Source: Actinomycetota bacterium (lineage in GTDB: Bacteria > Actinomycetota > Actinomycetes > Nanopelagicales > Nanopelagicaceae). From it: a DNA stretch of 16,033 nucleotides. The stretch covers positions 1-16,033 of the forward strand of contig RFSC01000009.1 of the NCBI GenBank assembly GCA_009924185.1, given 5' to 3'. The position numbers and the translations under genes were made by a program. Below, piece after piece: positions 1 to 7,384 of the stretch; positions within the stretch are counted from its first letter, which is position 1, and the number at the start of each line of letters is the position of its first letter. A model generated the notes under the pieces. That model saw nothing but the letters and a program-made list of their open reading frames with translations. It was not told the DNA's origin and did no database searches.

Positions 1-920
1 GAGTGTAAATAGAAGACATCTCCTGGATACGCCTCGCGTCCTGGTGGACGACGTAGCAACAAGGAAACTGAGCGATAAGCCTCAGCCTGCTTTGACAGAT
101 CATCAAAAACAATTAGTACATGGCCACCGTTGTACATCCAGTGCTGACCAATTGCAGACCCGGTATAAGGAGCTAGGTACTTGAAACCTGCTGGATCAGA
201 GGCTGGTGCCGCAACGATTGTTGTGTACTCCATCGCGCCAGCTTCTTCCAAAGCCGCCTTAACAGATGCGATGGTTGAACCCTTTTGACCAATCGCAACA
301 TAAATACATTTAACCTGCTTCTTCTTATCGCCACTCTTCCAGTTTTCGCGCTGGTTAATGATGGTGTCGATTGCAACCGCGGTCTTTCCGGTCTGACGGT
401 CACCGATGATTAGCTGACGCTGTCCGCGGCCGATTGCGGTCATAGCATCAATAGCTTTAATACCGGTTGCTAAAGGCTCCTTAACTGGTTGGCGCTGAAC
501 AACAGTTGGAGCCTGTAGTTCGAGAGCACGGGTGGTTTCCGCTTTGATCTCGCCTTTTCCATCAATTGGACGGCCGAGTGCATCAACTACACGACCAAGG
601 AAGCCATCGCCGACTGGTACGGAGAGAATTTCACCGGTACGACGAACAGTTGTTCCTTCTTCAATTCCTGTAAATTCACCAAGAATAACCACACCGATTT
701 CGCGCACATCAAGGTTAAGCGCCAGACCTAGTGTTCCATTCTCAAACTTAAGAAGCTCATTGGTCATTGTTGAAGGTAGTCCTTCAACACGAGCAATTCC
801 ATCGCCCGCTTCAACAACGGTTCCGATTTCATCGCGCGCCGCAACACCTGGATCGTATGACTTAACAAAGTTTGTTAAGGCATCACGAATCTCTTCGGGT
901 CGGATCGTGAGTTCCGCCAT
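1..920 (-). CDS. atpA: ATP synthase F1 subunit alpha, 5' part
   Basis: This is the nucleotide-binding, mostly non-catalytic alpha subunit of the F1 head of ATP synthase, on the cytoplasmic side of the membrane. About 306 N-terminal codons are present and the rest lies beyond base 1. The reading starts MAELTIRPEEIRDAL and runs open to the edge. The Walker A loop GDRQTGKT lies near residues 173-180, preceded by the family sequence IDAMTAIGRGQRQLIIG. A beta-barrel region with GDGIARVEGL (around residues 50-60) precedes it. The start ATG (918-920) has a GGGAG ribosome site about 9 bases upstream and lies 11 bases after the atpH stop, as expected inside an atp operon. Nothing abnormal is visible in the part present. 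Identification is very secure. Confidence 0.98.
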   Translation of the reverse strand, partial: MAELTIRPEEIRDALTNFVKSYDPGVAARDEIGTVVEAGDGIARVEGLPSTMTNELLKFENGTLGLALNLDVREIGVVILGEFTGIEEGTTVRRTGEILSVPVGDGFLGRVVDALGRPIDGKGEIKAETTRALELQAPTVVQRQPVKEPLATGIKAIDAMTAIGRGQRQLIIGDRQTGKTAVAIDTIINQRENWKSGDKKKQVKCIYVAIGQKGSTIASVKAALEEAGAMEYTTIVAAPASDPAGFKYLAPYTGSAIGQHWMYNGGHVLIVFDDLSKQAEAYRSVSLLLRRPPGREAYPGDVFYLH

Positions 921-931
921 GATTACTCTCC

Positions 932-1783
932 CTATACTGCGAGCGCTCTGCTCGCGTCGGCCATACGACTGACGATTGAGGCGTCAATCAATTCATCTGC
1001 AAATCGGATGGCAAAGCCACCCAAAACTGTTGGATCAATCTCCACGTTCAAGCGAACAGGTTGACCAATCTTTTGTGACAAGCTCTTAGTTAACTTATCC
1101 TTTTGTGCATCGCTTAGCGCCACCGCTACTCGAACATAGGCGATAACTCTTTCGCGACGTGCTGCAATGGCTGCGGAGTAAAAAGAAATAGTGCGTTCAA
1201 TATTTCTTCCTCGTAATCCACCAACCAAATGTGAGATAACGCGAGTGGTAGATGCTCCGACCTTTCCACCAAAGATCTTTGCAACTAAAACTCTCTTACT
1301 TTCGCTAGAGAACTTGCTGGCATTAAGAGCTTGCCTCAATTCACCATCACTGATGACGATCTGGGAAAACTCAAACAGCTCCTGCTCAAGGCGATCCAAA
1401 TCCCCTGCCAAATTCGCCGCTGAAGCTTCAGCCTCGATAGCCAGCTGCTCCAGAACATCACCCAGGTTGGAAGGGCTTGACCAACGTAGGCCGGCCAACT
1501 CAGAAACCAGTTTGAGGGTTGGAGCGGAAGCGGATTTTCCAAAGAGATCGGAGGCCAGCTTGGATTTTGCTGCCGCCTCGCGTGAACCATCGGTCATCGC
1601 GCGACGAAGTGGAGTTGAGGAATCAAGTACCGCTACAACTTCAAAAATCTCGCTGGCTAACTTTGCGGTTTGCTCAGTAGACAAATCCTTAAGGATGCCA
1701 TCAAGCACACGACGTGCAGCCGCATTTGATTCACGGCTAACGCCACCGAAAACCGGCAGACCAGTTGAAGTTGATTGAGTCAT
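932..1783 (-). CDS. atpH: ATP synthase F1 subunit delta (OSCP-like)
   Basis: This is the delta subunit, which ties the top of the F1 head to the peripheral b stalk. It is 283 residues, in the longer actinobacterial range rather than the roughly 177 residues of E. coli delta. The N-terminal helical domain (about residues 15-180) contains RRVLDGILKDLS. The conserved C-terminal delta signature is near the end, with VALSDAQKDKLTKSL, the QPVRLNVEIDPTVLGGFAIR region and DASIVSRM. It follows atpF with only two bases between the TAA stop and its ATG, so translational coupling is likely. In mycobacteria the equivalent gene is fused to a b-like segment. Here the protein has no N-terminal membrane helix, so it is a free-standing delta. 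Identification comes from position and the C-terminal signature. Confidence 0.95.
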   Translation of the reverse strand: MTQSTSTGLPVFGGVSRESNAAARRVLDGILKDLSTEQTAKLASEIFEVVAVLDSSTPLRRAMTDGSREAAAKSKLASDLFGKSASAPTLKLVSELAGLRWSSPSNLGDVLEQLAIEAEASAANLAGDLDRLEQELFEFSQIVISDGELRQALNASKFSSESKRVLVAKIFGGKVGASTTRVISHLVGGLRGRNIERTISFYSAAIAARRERVIAYVRVAVALSDAQKDKLTKSLSQKIGQPVRLNVEIDPTVLGGFAIRFADELIDASIVSRMADASRALAV

Positions 1784-1785
1784 GA

Positions 1786-2316
1786 TTACTTACTCTTCTC
1801 CAAATCCTCAAGGAATCGATCAACGATTCTTGATTGACGGACTTGATCATCAAGTGCTTCGCCAACGATCTTCGATGCGAGCTCGGTAGCAAGGGCACCA
1901 ACTTCATTGCGCAGTGACTTCACTGCCTGTTGACGCTCTGCTTCAATCGCAGCTTGTGCGGTGGCGGTAATACGTGCAGCCTCTTCTTGAGCCTTGGCAC
2001 GCATCTCCTCGATGATTGCAGCACCCTGAACTCGGGCATCTTCGCGAATGCTTTGAGCTTCGCTACGAGCCTCTGCAAGTTGGGTTTGATATTGGTTTAG
2101 AGCAGCTTCGGCATCCTTCTGCGCCTTCTCTGCTCGTTCCATTCCGCCTTGAATCGCATCGGTGCGCTCTGCAAAAGCTTTTTCAAAGCGCGGTACGACG
2201 TTACGGCGAATGACCAAGTAGAGAAGCGAGAAAGCAACAAAGCCAACGATGATTTCCGCGGTATGCGGAATCAGCGGATTGAGCTCGCCGCCTGCTGCTA
2301 ATTCAATTGAACTCAT
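1786..2316 (-). CDS. atpF: ATP synthase Fo subunit b
   Basis: This is the b subunit, the membrane-anchored peripheral stalk that keeps the alpha/beta head from turning. It has one N-terminal membrane helix (around IIVGFVAFSLLYLVIRR) followed by a long charged, Ala/Glu/Gln/Arg-rich coiled coil to the C-terminus, which ends RIVDRFLEDLEKSK. The start is uncertain. An ATG at 2314-2316 gives 176 residues beginning MSSIELAAGG; an in-frame GTG at 2329-2331 adds five residues (181 in total). Neither has a convincing Shine-Dalgarno sequence. The ATG was chosen because the resulting N-terminus looks like other actinobacterial b subunits. It sits between atpE and atpH and touches atpH almost directly. 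Confidence 0.94.
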   Translation of the reverse strand: MSSIELAAGGELNPLIPHTAEIIVGFVAFSLLYLVIRRNVVPRFEKAFAERTDAIQGGMERAEKAQKDAEAALNQYQTQLAEARSEAQSIREDARVQGAAIIEEMRAKAQEEAARITATAQAAIEAERQQAVKSLRNEVGALATELASKIVGEALDDQVRQSRIVDRFLEDLEKSK

Positions 2317-2348
2317 GGTGGTTGAACGCACGGTTTAGGTGTTGGCGC

Positions 2349-2552
2349 CTAGAGAACGAATGCCAAAACGAGACCGAATAGTGCAAGCGCTTCAGCCATC
2401 GCGAAGCCAAGGAACGCGATTGGTTGTAGAACGCTACGTGCTTCTGGTTGGCGAGCAACGCCATTGATGTAAGCAGCGAAGATCATTCCGACTGCGAGGC
2501 CTGGTCCAATTGCTGCAAGACCGTAACCTACGAGGTTAAGTGAGCCTTCCAT
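2349..2552 (-). CDS. atpE: ATP synthase Fo subunit c
   Basis: This is the proteolipid that forms the rotating c ring. The 67-residue protein is a hairpin of two membrane helices. Helix 1 is glycine-rich (GPGLAVGM, residues 16-23), the polar loop is RQPE (34-37), and the ion-carrying carboxylate is Glu54 in AMAEALALFG of helix 2. The residue after Glu54 is Ala rather than the Ser/Thr typical of sodium-binding rings, so proton use is the better inference. The start is well defined, with AAGGAAGGG a few bases upstream. A 93-base spacer containing a 7-bp hairpin separates it from atpB. That may help raise its expression, because many c copies are needed per enzyme. Confidence 0.98.
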   Translation of the reverse strand: MEGSLNLVGYGLAAIGPGLAVGMIFAAYINGVARQPEARSVLQPIAFLGFAMAEALALFGLVLAFVL

Positions 2553-2583
2553 TTTCTTACCCTTCCTTATTCTTATATTCCAA

Positions 2584-2606
2584 CACGGTAACCGAGCGCT
2601 ACCGTG
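2584..2606 (-). promoter_or_regulatory. Intercistronic hairpin before atpE
   Basis: A perfect 7-bp inverted repeat (CACGGTA / TACCGTG) with a 9-base loop lies in the atpB-atpE spacer, about 30 bases upstream of the atpE ribosome site. It has no U-run after it, so it does not look like an intrinsic terminator. A role in mRNA processing, stability or in boosting atpE translation is an inference. Confidence 0.45.
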
Positions 2607-2645
2607 AGTAGATCTAGAGTGTTTTTGGAGCTGCCAGCAAGGTGA

Positions 2646-3437
2646 TTAGTGCTCATCAGCCAGCGCTCCTGCTATGTACAACGCGGTTAACAAAGTAAAG
2701 ATGTAGGCCTGAAGGCACTGCACCAAAAACTCAAAAAATGTGAGAGCGATAGCCAACACAAATGCGACTGGGCTGGCCAGCTTCATTACAAGCGCACCCT
2801 GCAGCAGGTATTCGCCGCCGAGCATGAAGATGAGAAGTAGAAGGTGTCCAGCAAACATATTTGCGAACAAACGCAGCGAAATAGTTAGTGGGCGAACCAC
2901 TAAATAAGTTGCAAGCTCAATCGGGGTTAGCAAGATGTAAACCGGCTTTGGAACACCTGGCATAAACAAAATGTCTTTGGCGTACTTGAAGAAACCGTGA
3001 TGACGAATACCAACGTAGTGGAATACAAAGAATGTTATTGCTCCCAAAACATAAGCGAAGCTGATACGAGACATTGTTGGGAACTGCAACATCGGAATAA
3101 TTCCAAACCAGTTGTTTACGATGATGAAGGTAAACAAGGTAAATAGGTATGGAACAAAGCGCATAAATTCGCGGCCGATGATGTCGCGGCCCAAATCATT
3201 TCGAACAAATGAATACATTGACTCACCAGCAAACTGCAGTTTGGATGGAACAACTGCTGCTTTACGGGATGAGAGAACGAAGAAAACTGAAATCAAAATT
3301 ACTGAGAGAAAAGCGAGCAGAATTGGTTTTGTTGCGAAGGCATTGCCTTCAATAAATGGTGGGAGGTTGAAATCACCGGCGTCGGGGGGATTAAAGCCCG
3401 CATCTTTTCCGACTTCACCTGCGTAAGTGACGAGCAC
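2646..3437 (-). CDS. atpB: ATP synthase Fo subunit a
   Basis: This is the membrane stator subunit a, which provides the proton half-channels next to the c ring. The protein is about 263 residues and very hydrophobic, with five to six membrane segments. The essential arginine is in the family motif SLRLFANMFAGHLL (Arg189 with the start used here). The segment before it, LLTPIELATYLVVRPLTI, is also typical. The C-terminal helix reads FFEFLVQCLQAYIFTLL. A TTG at 3438-3440 could add one residue, but the GAGGAG ribosome site lies 6 bases before the GTG (3435-3437) and only 3 before the TTG, so GTG is preferred. It is preceded by a roughly 200-base spacer, the largest in the window. Confidence 0.97.
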   Translation of the reverse strand: MLVTYAGEVGKDAGFNPPDAGDFNLPPFIEGNAFATKPILLAFLSVILISVFFVLSSRKAAVVPSKLQFAGESMYSFVRNDLGRDIIGREFMRFVPYLFTLFTFIIVNNWFGIIPMLQFPTMSRISFAYVLGAITFFVFHYVGIRHHGFFKYAKDILFMPGVPKPVYILLTPIELATYLVVRPLTISLRLFANMFAGHLLLLIFMLGGEYLLQGALVMKLASPVAFVLAIALTFFEFLVQCLQAYIFTLLTALYIAGALADEH

Positions 3438-3639
3438 CAAAAACTCCTCATTGCGTTCGTGGGGACTTCGCTTTTACTGCCTGCTCTGTATCGAGCCTTA
3501 ACCGCTAAGCCCTTGCTTCTCGATCAAGACGGCGCAACCTTATGGGTTAAAGCGCATAGTTGAGAAATCGAAATGTGTGACCTGATTGGTAAAAATCCCA
3601 ACCTCCCCTGCCCAATCCAGCATGGCCCAGGTGCGGTTC
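3438..3639 (-). other. Spacer between AtpZ-like gene and atpB
   Basis: About 200 bases hold no convincing gene. The atpB ribosome site is at its downstream end. Just after the AtpZ-like stop there is a weak inverted repeat (GATTGG ... CCAATC) near a short T-run (GGGATTTTTACC), which is too weak to call a terminator. No clear -35/-10 pair was found by eye. Its length, against spacers that otherwise stay under about 100 bases in this part of the window, suggests a leader or promoter for the core atp genes. Confidence 0.35.
3444..3449 (-). promoter_or_regulatory. Ribosome binding site of atpB
   Basis: GAGGAG on the minus strand lies 6 bases from the GTG and 3 bases from the adjacent in-frame TTG. 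The spacing decides in favour of GTG as the atpB start. Confidence 0.7.
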
Positions 3640-3852
3640 TCAGGAACGGCCGAAGCGCAGCCAGATTAGGTAGAGCGCCGAACCCATACCCAGGAGCAAT
3701 CCACCCATTAGGAAGTACTCAGTCCCGAGCCAGCGGTCGAGGCCCCAGCCAATTCCGCCCCAAATCATTAAACCGGAGATCATGTAACCCAAAATGGTCC
3801 AGAAAGCATTGTCCTCACCACGCGGTGAGGTTCCACCTGGTTTCTCGCTCAT
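3640..3852 (-). CDS. AtpZ/AtpI-family small membrane protein
   Basis: This 70-residue protein has a short polar N-terminus and two membrane segments (about residues 17-37 and 46-66). The first helix ends in GGIGWGLDRWLGT, which matches the G-x-G-W-x-L-D-x-x-x-G-T pattern of the AtpZ (F0F1-ATPase assembly/Mg-Ca transport) family. Proteins of this family sit at the head of atp operons and have been linked to c-ring assembly or to divalent-cation supply; which applies here cannot be seen. The start is well supported by GGAGGAG six or so bases upstream. It lies 41 bases after the four-helix AtpI-like gene. Family assignment is from the motif, size and position. Confidence 0.8.
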   Translation of the reverse strand: MSEKPGGTSPRGEDNAFWTILGYMISGLMIWGGIGWGLDRWLGTEYFLMGGLLLGMGSALYLIWLRFGRS

Positions 3853-3893
3853 GTTCTCCTCCGGTACCTGCTGGACTGCCTAGGAAGATTAGC

Positions 3894-4334
3894 CTACTCG
3901 GGTTTTCCGGGTTCCCCGGGCTCTTTCTTGGGCGAAATATCAAGCTCCAACTTCAACTTTAGAAAGGCTCTTATCTCGCCAATTAACCAGGCGCCTGAGA
4001 TCACCAAGGCTCCAATTCCAAAACTTCTGCGATCCACTGTTGTTTCGCTGGTGAGTCGGGTTACCGCAATTAACAAAATAGCAACGAAGGTCAATTTAGT
4101 TACATAGGACAACATCGCCAATGAAAATGTAGTTATTGGATCGGCGTTCTTAGTAAACCTTGAAACCAAGAGTGATACTGAAAAGAATATTAAAACCACA
4201 AATGAAGCAAGTATGCCGGCAAAGAATCCTGCGCTCCCCTTGAGTAATGAGGAAATCAAAATCACTGCTGTGCTAACAATCACCGCAGGTTTTGTTGCTC
4301 CTTTAAGCATGCTAGTACTGGAGTGCTCGCTCAT
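3894..4334 (-). CDS. AtpI-like four-helix membrane protein
   Basis: This 146-residue protein has four predicted membrane helices (about residues 16-33, 35-57, 69-92 and 104-121) and a charged tail rich in Lys, Glu and Pro. The arrangement and position, between a wecA-type gene and atpB, match the ATP synthase protein I group and the equivalent mycobacterial gene (the Rv1303 position). AtpI is reported to help assemble the c ring, but sequence conservation in this group is weak, so the role is inferred from context. Its ATG overlaps the upstream stop as ATGA, which indicates translational coupling to the wecA-type gene. Charged residues inside or between helices (Lys63, Asp65, Lys80, Glu120) could be functional. 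Confidence 0.75.
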   Translation of the reverse strand: MSEHSSTSMLKGATKPAVIVSTAVILISSLLKGSAGFFAGILASFVVLIFFSVSLLVSRFTKNADPITTFSLAMLSYVTKLTFVAILLIAVTRLTSETTVDRRSFGIGALVISGAWLIGEIRAFLKLKLELDISPKKEPGEPGKPE

Positions 4335-5455
4335 TGCTTATTTCTCTCTAACTCAGCAGCGGAGGATCTATTTTTATTCTTGGATTTCTTGACATTTCTC
4401 TTGGTCACCGAAATTGCAATAAGCAAAAGTGCAACCCCAACCAGAAGCGCACCCCAAAGTGGAATAAAGGCTGAGAGCATCGCCGGGAGCGCGAGCATCG
4501 CTGTCGCCAAATACAAGATGGTGTTAGTTCGTTGTTGGGAATTTCCCCATGACATCAACTTGTGATGCAGATGCTCTTTATCTGGCGCAAAGGGTGATTT
4601 GCCACGCAATACGCGGCGTAACACCGCCAATCCCAAATCCAGCAATGGCACCGCCAAAACTGCGAAAGGCAACAAGAGAGGTAGCGCTGCCGGGCCAATA
4701 TTCTCGGAGAAAACCGCGTTGGCATCGATTTGCCCCATCAAAGTGATGGCCGCTGCAGCCAGCACTAATCCTAAAAACATTGAGCCGGAATCCCCCATAA
4801 ATATCCGGGCAGGATGCAGGTTGTGTGGCAAAAAGCCAATACAGGTTCCGATAACGATCGCGGTTACCAATGAAGGTGCGCCTGCTCGACTGAAACCATT
4901 TTCCACCGCAAGCAAATATGAAAAGCCAAAGAAAGCAGCTGCGGAAATTGCAACGATTCCTGTTGCTAGGCCATCTAATCCATCAACAAAGTTGACCGCA
5001 TTAATGATGACTATTACCACCAAAACTGTCAGCAATTGTCCGATGTTGGTGGGCAGAACAATAATTCCATCAATTGGTAGCCAAAGAATTTGAATTCCGA
5101 AGTACAACAGGATTGCTGCCGCCAAACCTTGACCAGCTAACTTAGTTACCGCATCAAGTTCAAAACGATCATCAAGCATGCCTATGAGAAGTACAAAGCT
5201 AGCCGCTAGGAAAATCCCAAGAAGTTCTCGGCTATAGGCCTTACCAACCAACTCTAGATTTTCTACAATTAAAAGGGTTAAGCCCATCGCTAACCACATC
5301 GCCACCCCGCCCCAACGGGCCGTAGTTTCGGTGTGAACATCTCGTTCGCGCACTTTGGCTACCGCATTTTGACGCAACGCAAAGGCACGAACCAGCGGAG
5401 TTAACATGTAAGTTAAAACAGCTGCAATTAAAAGAGTTAGTAAATACTCGCGCAT
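4331..5455 (-). CDS. wecA: WecA/TagO-type polyprenyl-phosphate sugar-1-P transferase
   Basis: This is an integral membrane enzyme of the MraY/WecA (glycosyltransferase 4) family. It moves a sugar-1-phosphate, probably GlcNAc-1-P, from a UDP-sugar to undecaprenyl/decaprenyl phosphate, the first lipid-linked step of cell-wall glycan or arabinogalactan linker synthesis. The 374 residues carry the family motifs in order: DVHTETTARWGG (39-50), the Asp pair in GMLDDRF (95-96), NFVDGLDG (155-162), FMGDSGS (219-225) and the HLHH loop (295-298). About ten membrane helices are visible and the C-terminus is Lys/Asn-rich. Its ATG shares one base with the glyA stop (TAATG), and its own stop overlaps the next gene. 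The syntenic mycobacterial gene is rfe/wecA. Exact sugar specificity is not shown by the sequence. Confidence 0.93.
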   Translation of the reverse strand: MREYLLTLLIAAVLTYMLTPLVRAFALRQNAVAKVRERDVHTETTARWGGVAMWLAMGLTLLIVENLELVGKAYSRELLGIFLAASFVLLIGMLDDRFELDAVTKLAGQGLAAAILLYFGIQILWLPIDGIIVLPTNIGQLLTVLVVIVIINAVNFVDGLDGLATGIVAISAAAFFGFSYLLAVENGFSRAGAPSLVTAIVIGTCIGFLPHNLHPARIFMGDSGSMFLGLVLAAAAITLMGQIDANAVFSENIGPAALPLLLPFAVLAVPLLDLGLAVLRRVLRGKSPFAPDKEHLHHKLMSWGNSQQRTNTILYLATAMLALPAMLSAFIPLWGALLVGVALLLIAISVTKRNVKKSKNKNRSSAAELERNKQ

Positions 5456-6720
5456 TACCTTGGATAAACCGGGAACTTCGCAGTTAGCTGGTAAACCTCT
5501 TGGCGAATTGAATTTGCCTTGGATTCATCATCGCCCTCTTTAATCGCTCGGGCGATCAGATTTGCAATCTGTGACATCTCCGGCAAACCCATTCCTTGAG
5601 TAGTGGTGGCAGGTGTTCCAACTCGAATGCCACTAGTAACCGCAGGGGTTTCTGGGTCATATGGAATCGCGTTTTTATTCAGTGAGATTCCAGCTTTGCC
5701 ACATCTTTCATCGGCGACCTTGCCATTTACTCCAGTGGAGCGGATATCAATCAAGGCAAGATGAGTTTCAGTGCCGCCAGAAACTGCGCGCATTCCCTCA
5801 TTTTCCAGGGCTGCAGCCAGAGCTTTGGCATTTTCAATAACTTTCTTGGCATAACTTTGATACTCAGCTGTCGCGCATTCTTTGAGAGCAACCGCTTTTC
5901 CTGCTACAGCGCTCATGATTGGGCCGCCCTGCATGCCGGGGAAAACAGCTTTATCAACCGCTGCCGCATGCTCTGCTTTGGAGAGAATCATTCCGCCTCG
6001 TGGGCCACGCAAAACCTTATGGGTAGTAAATGAAACAACATCGGCATAAGGAACAGGTGATGGAATCGCCTTTCCTGCAACCAAACCTATGAAGTGCGCA
6101 GCATCAACCCACATAATTGCGCCAACCTCATCGCAGATTTCGCGAATTCTCTTAAAGTCAATCAAACTGGGATAAGCGGTAGCGCCGGAACAAATCATCT
6201 TTGGCTTTACCCGCAAGGCCGTATCTCGCAGCTCATCGTAATCAATTAGTTCATTATCTTTACGAACTCCGTATGACTCTACGTTGAACCACTTGCCAGA
6301 AAAGTTAACTTTGGAACCATGGGTCAAGTGGCCGCCATGCGGAAGCGACATCGCCAAAACAGTGTCACCGGGTTTTGTGAATGCTTGATAAACCGCGATG
6401 TTTGCACTAGCACCAGAGTGTGGTTGGAGATTTGCGTGTTCAGCACCGAATAACTCTTTGGCGCGAGCGATTCCAATTACCTCAACCTTGTCTACCTCTT
6501 CACAGCCACCGTAATAGCGACGGCCGGGATAACCCTCTGCATACTTATTGGAAAGCGTTGAACCAAGTGTTGCTAGAACCGCAGGTGATGTGAAGTTTTC
6601 GCTGGCGATCAACTGAAGGCTTTTGCGCTGTCTATCTAGCTCAGATAAAACAACGGCAGCTATCTCTGGATCTTGTTTTTGTAGCTGGGTGAAATCAGGA
6701 CCAAAGAAGCTCTCAGACAT
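5455..6720 (-). CDS. glyA: Serine hydroxymethyltransferase
   Basis: This PLP enzyme interconverts serine and glycine with transfer of a one-carbon unit to tetrahydrofolate, supplying methylene-THF for purines, dTMP and methionine. The 421 residues are full length for the family. The PLP lysine is Lys235 in SFTTHKVLRGPRGG (230-243). The cofactor-binding Asp-His segment is WVDAAHFIGLVAG (204-216), and the N-terminal part has LIASENFTSPAVL and EGYPGRRYYGG. The ribosome site AGGA overlaps the TAG stop of the Sua5-like gene, so the two are probably coupled. From memory, mycobacteria lack a glyA at this position whereas Streptomyces has one nearby. No defect is visible. Confidence 0.98.
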   Translation of the reverse strand: MSESFFGPDFTQLQKQDPEIAAVVLSELDRQRKSLQLIASENFTSPAVLATLGSTLSNKYAEGYPGRRYYGGCEEVDKVEVIGIARAKELFGAEHANLQPHSGASANIAVYQAFTKPGDTVLAMSLPHGGHLTHGSKVNFSGKWFNVESYGVRKDNELIDYDELRDTALRVKPKMICSGATAYPSLIDFKRIREICDEVGAIMWVDAAHFIGLVAGKAIPSPVPYADVVSFTTHKVLRGPRGGMILSKAEHAAAVDKAVFPGMQGGPIMSAVAGKAVALKECATAEYQSYAKKVIENAKALAAALENEGMRAVSGGTETHLALIDIRSTGVNGKVADERCGKAGISLNKNAIPYDPETPAVTSGIRVGTPATTTQGMGLPEMSQIANLIARAIKEGDDESKANSIRQEVYQLTAKFPVYPR

Positions 6721-6730
6721 GGCTGAAATC

Positions 6731-7384
6731 CTAGGCGGGAACCGCGATGTTTGGGGTTATGGCTCTCAATTCGGCGAGTGAGATTGCTCCAGCGCGGCGC
6801 AAAATCAGTCCATCATCCTTTGCGGAAAGCACTGTTGAGGTTGCCCCTTCTGGTAGTTCACCAGCATCAAATACTGCGGCGTAATCTCCATCTAACGCGG
6901 GAAAGAAAGTGGATTTTCTCGGAGCGGGACGTCCCGATAGCGCTGCAGCGCCAATTGCTAGTGGTCCCGAAGCTAACGCAACTTCTCGTACAAAATCCGC
7001 TTCTGGAACTCTTATTGAAATCTCATCCAGAGTTCTTTCATCTCCTAAATCCCAAACCAAACCTTGCGCAGGTGGCAGATTCACAGTTAGGAGTCCGGGC
7101 CAAAACTTTTCACACACTGCATTAACTGTTTGGCCAAACTCTCTAGTGATTCCCTTTACCGTCTTGATATCACCCACAATTACTTGGGCCGCAACGCCAC
7201 GGGCATCTTGGCGCAACAAATGCAGTTTCTTCACGGCCGCATGATTGAAGGCATCAGCGACAAAAACATAAGCATGTTCTAATGGCGCGATAATCAACCT
7301 TCCATCTCGCAACGCCGCAACAGCTCTTTCAATCAACTCCTGAAAATCAATTTCGCCATCGAGCAGTGAATATCTCTCAGCCAT
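6731..7384 (-). CDS. Divergent Sua5/YrdC-domain protein
   Basis: By length (217 residues), position after prmC and overall alignment this is the Sua5/YrdC gene of the actinobacterial block. Sua5 makes threonylcarbamoyl-AMP from threonine, bicarbonate and ATP for the t6A37 modification of tRNA. Retained landmarks are FWPGLLTV (around residue 97), the SIRVPEADF strand, the STVLSA segment and the closing LILRRAGAIS. The active-site parts are altered. The usual PTDTVYG is replaced by PLEHAYVF, the KGRP-type KxR loop by LLRQDARGVA, and SSANISG by GAAALSG. It may therefore be inactive or have another role. The start is the ATG at 7382-7384, with AAGGGAG five bases upstream and a TGATG overlap with prmC. 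A longer in-frame start at 7414 has no such support. Confidence 0.82.
   Translation of the reverse strand: MAERYSLLDGEIDFQELIERAVAALRDGRLIIAPLEHAYVFVADAFNHAAVKKLHLLRQDARGVAAQVIVGDIKTVKGITREFGQTVNAVCEKFWPGLLTVNLPPAQGLVWDLGDERTLDEISIRVPEADFVREVALASGPLAIGAAALSGRPAPRKSTFFPALDGDYAAVFDAGELPEGATSTVLSAKDDGLILRRAGAISLAELRAITPNIAVPA

Noticed and set aside
532..972. Open plus-strand frame of 146 codons opposite atpA/atpH
   Set aside because: It lies antisense to well-conserved ATP synthase genes, has Ser/Pro/Arg-rich composition typical of a reversed frame, and shows no ribosome site or family resemblance.
3573..3962. Plus-strand frame of 129 codons covering the spacer before atpB
   Set aside because: Most of it is antisense to the AtpZ-like gene and the end of the AtpI-like gene. 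It has no ribosome site and no recognisable domain.
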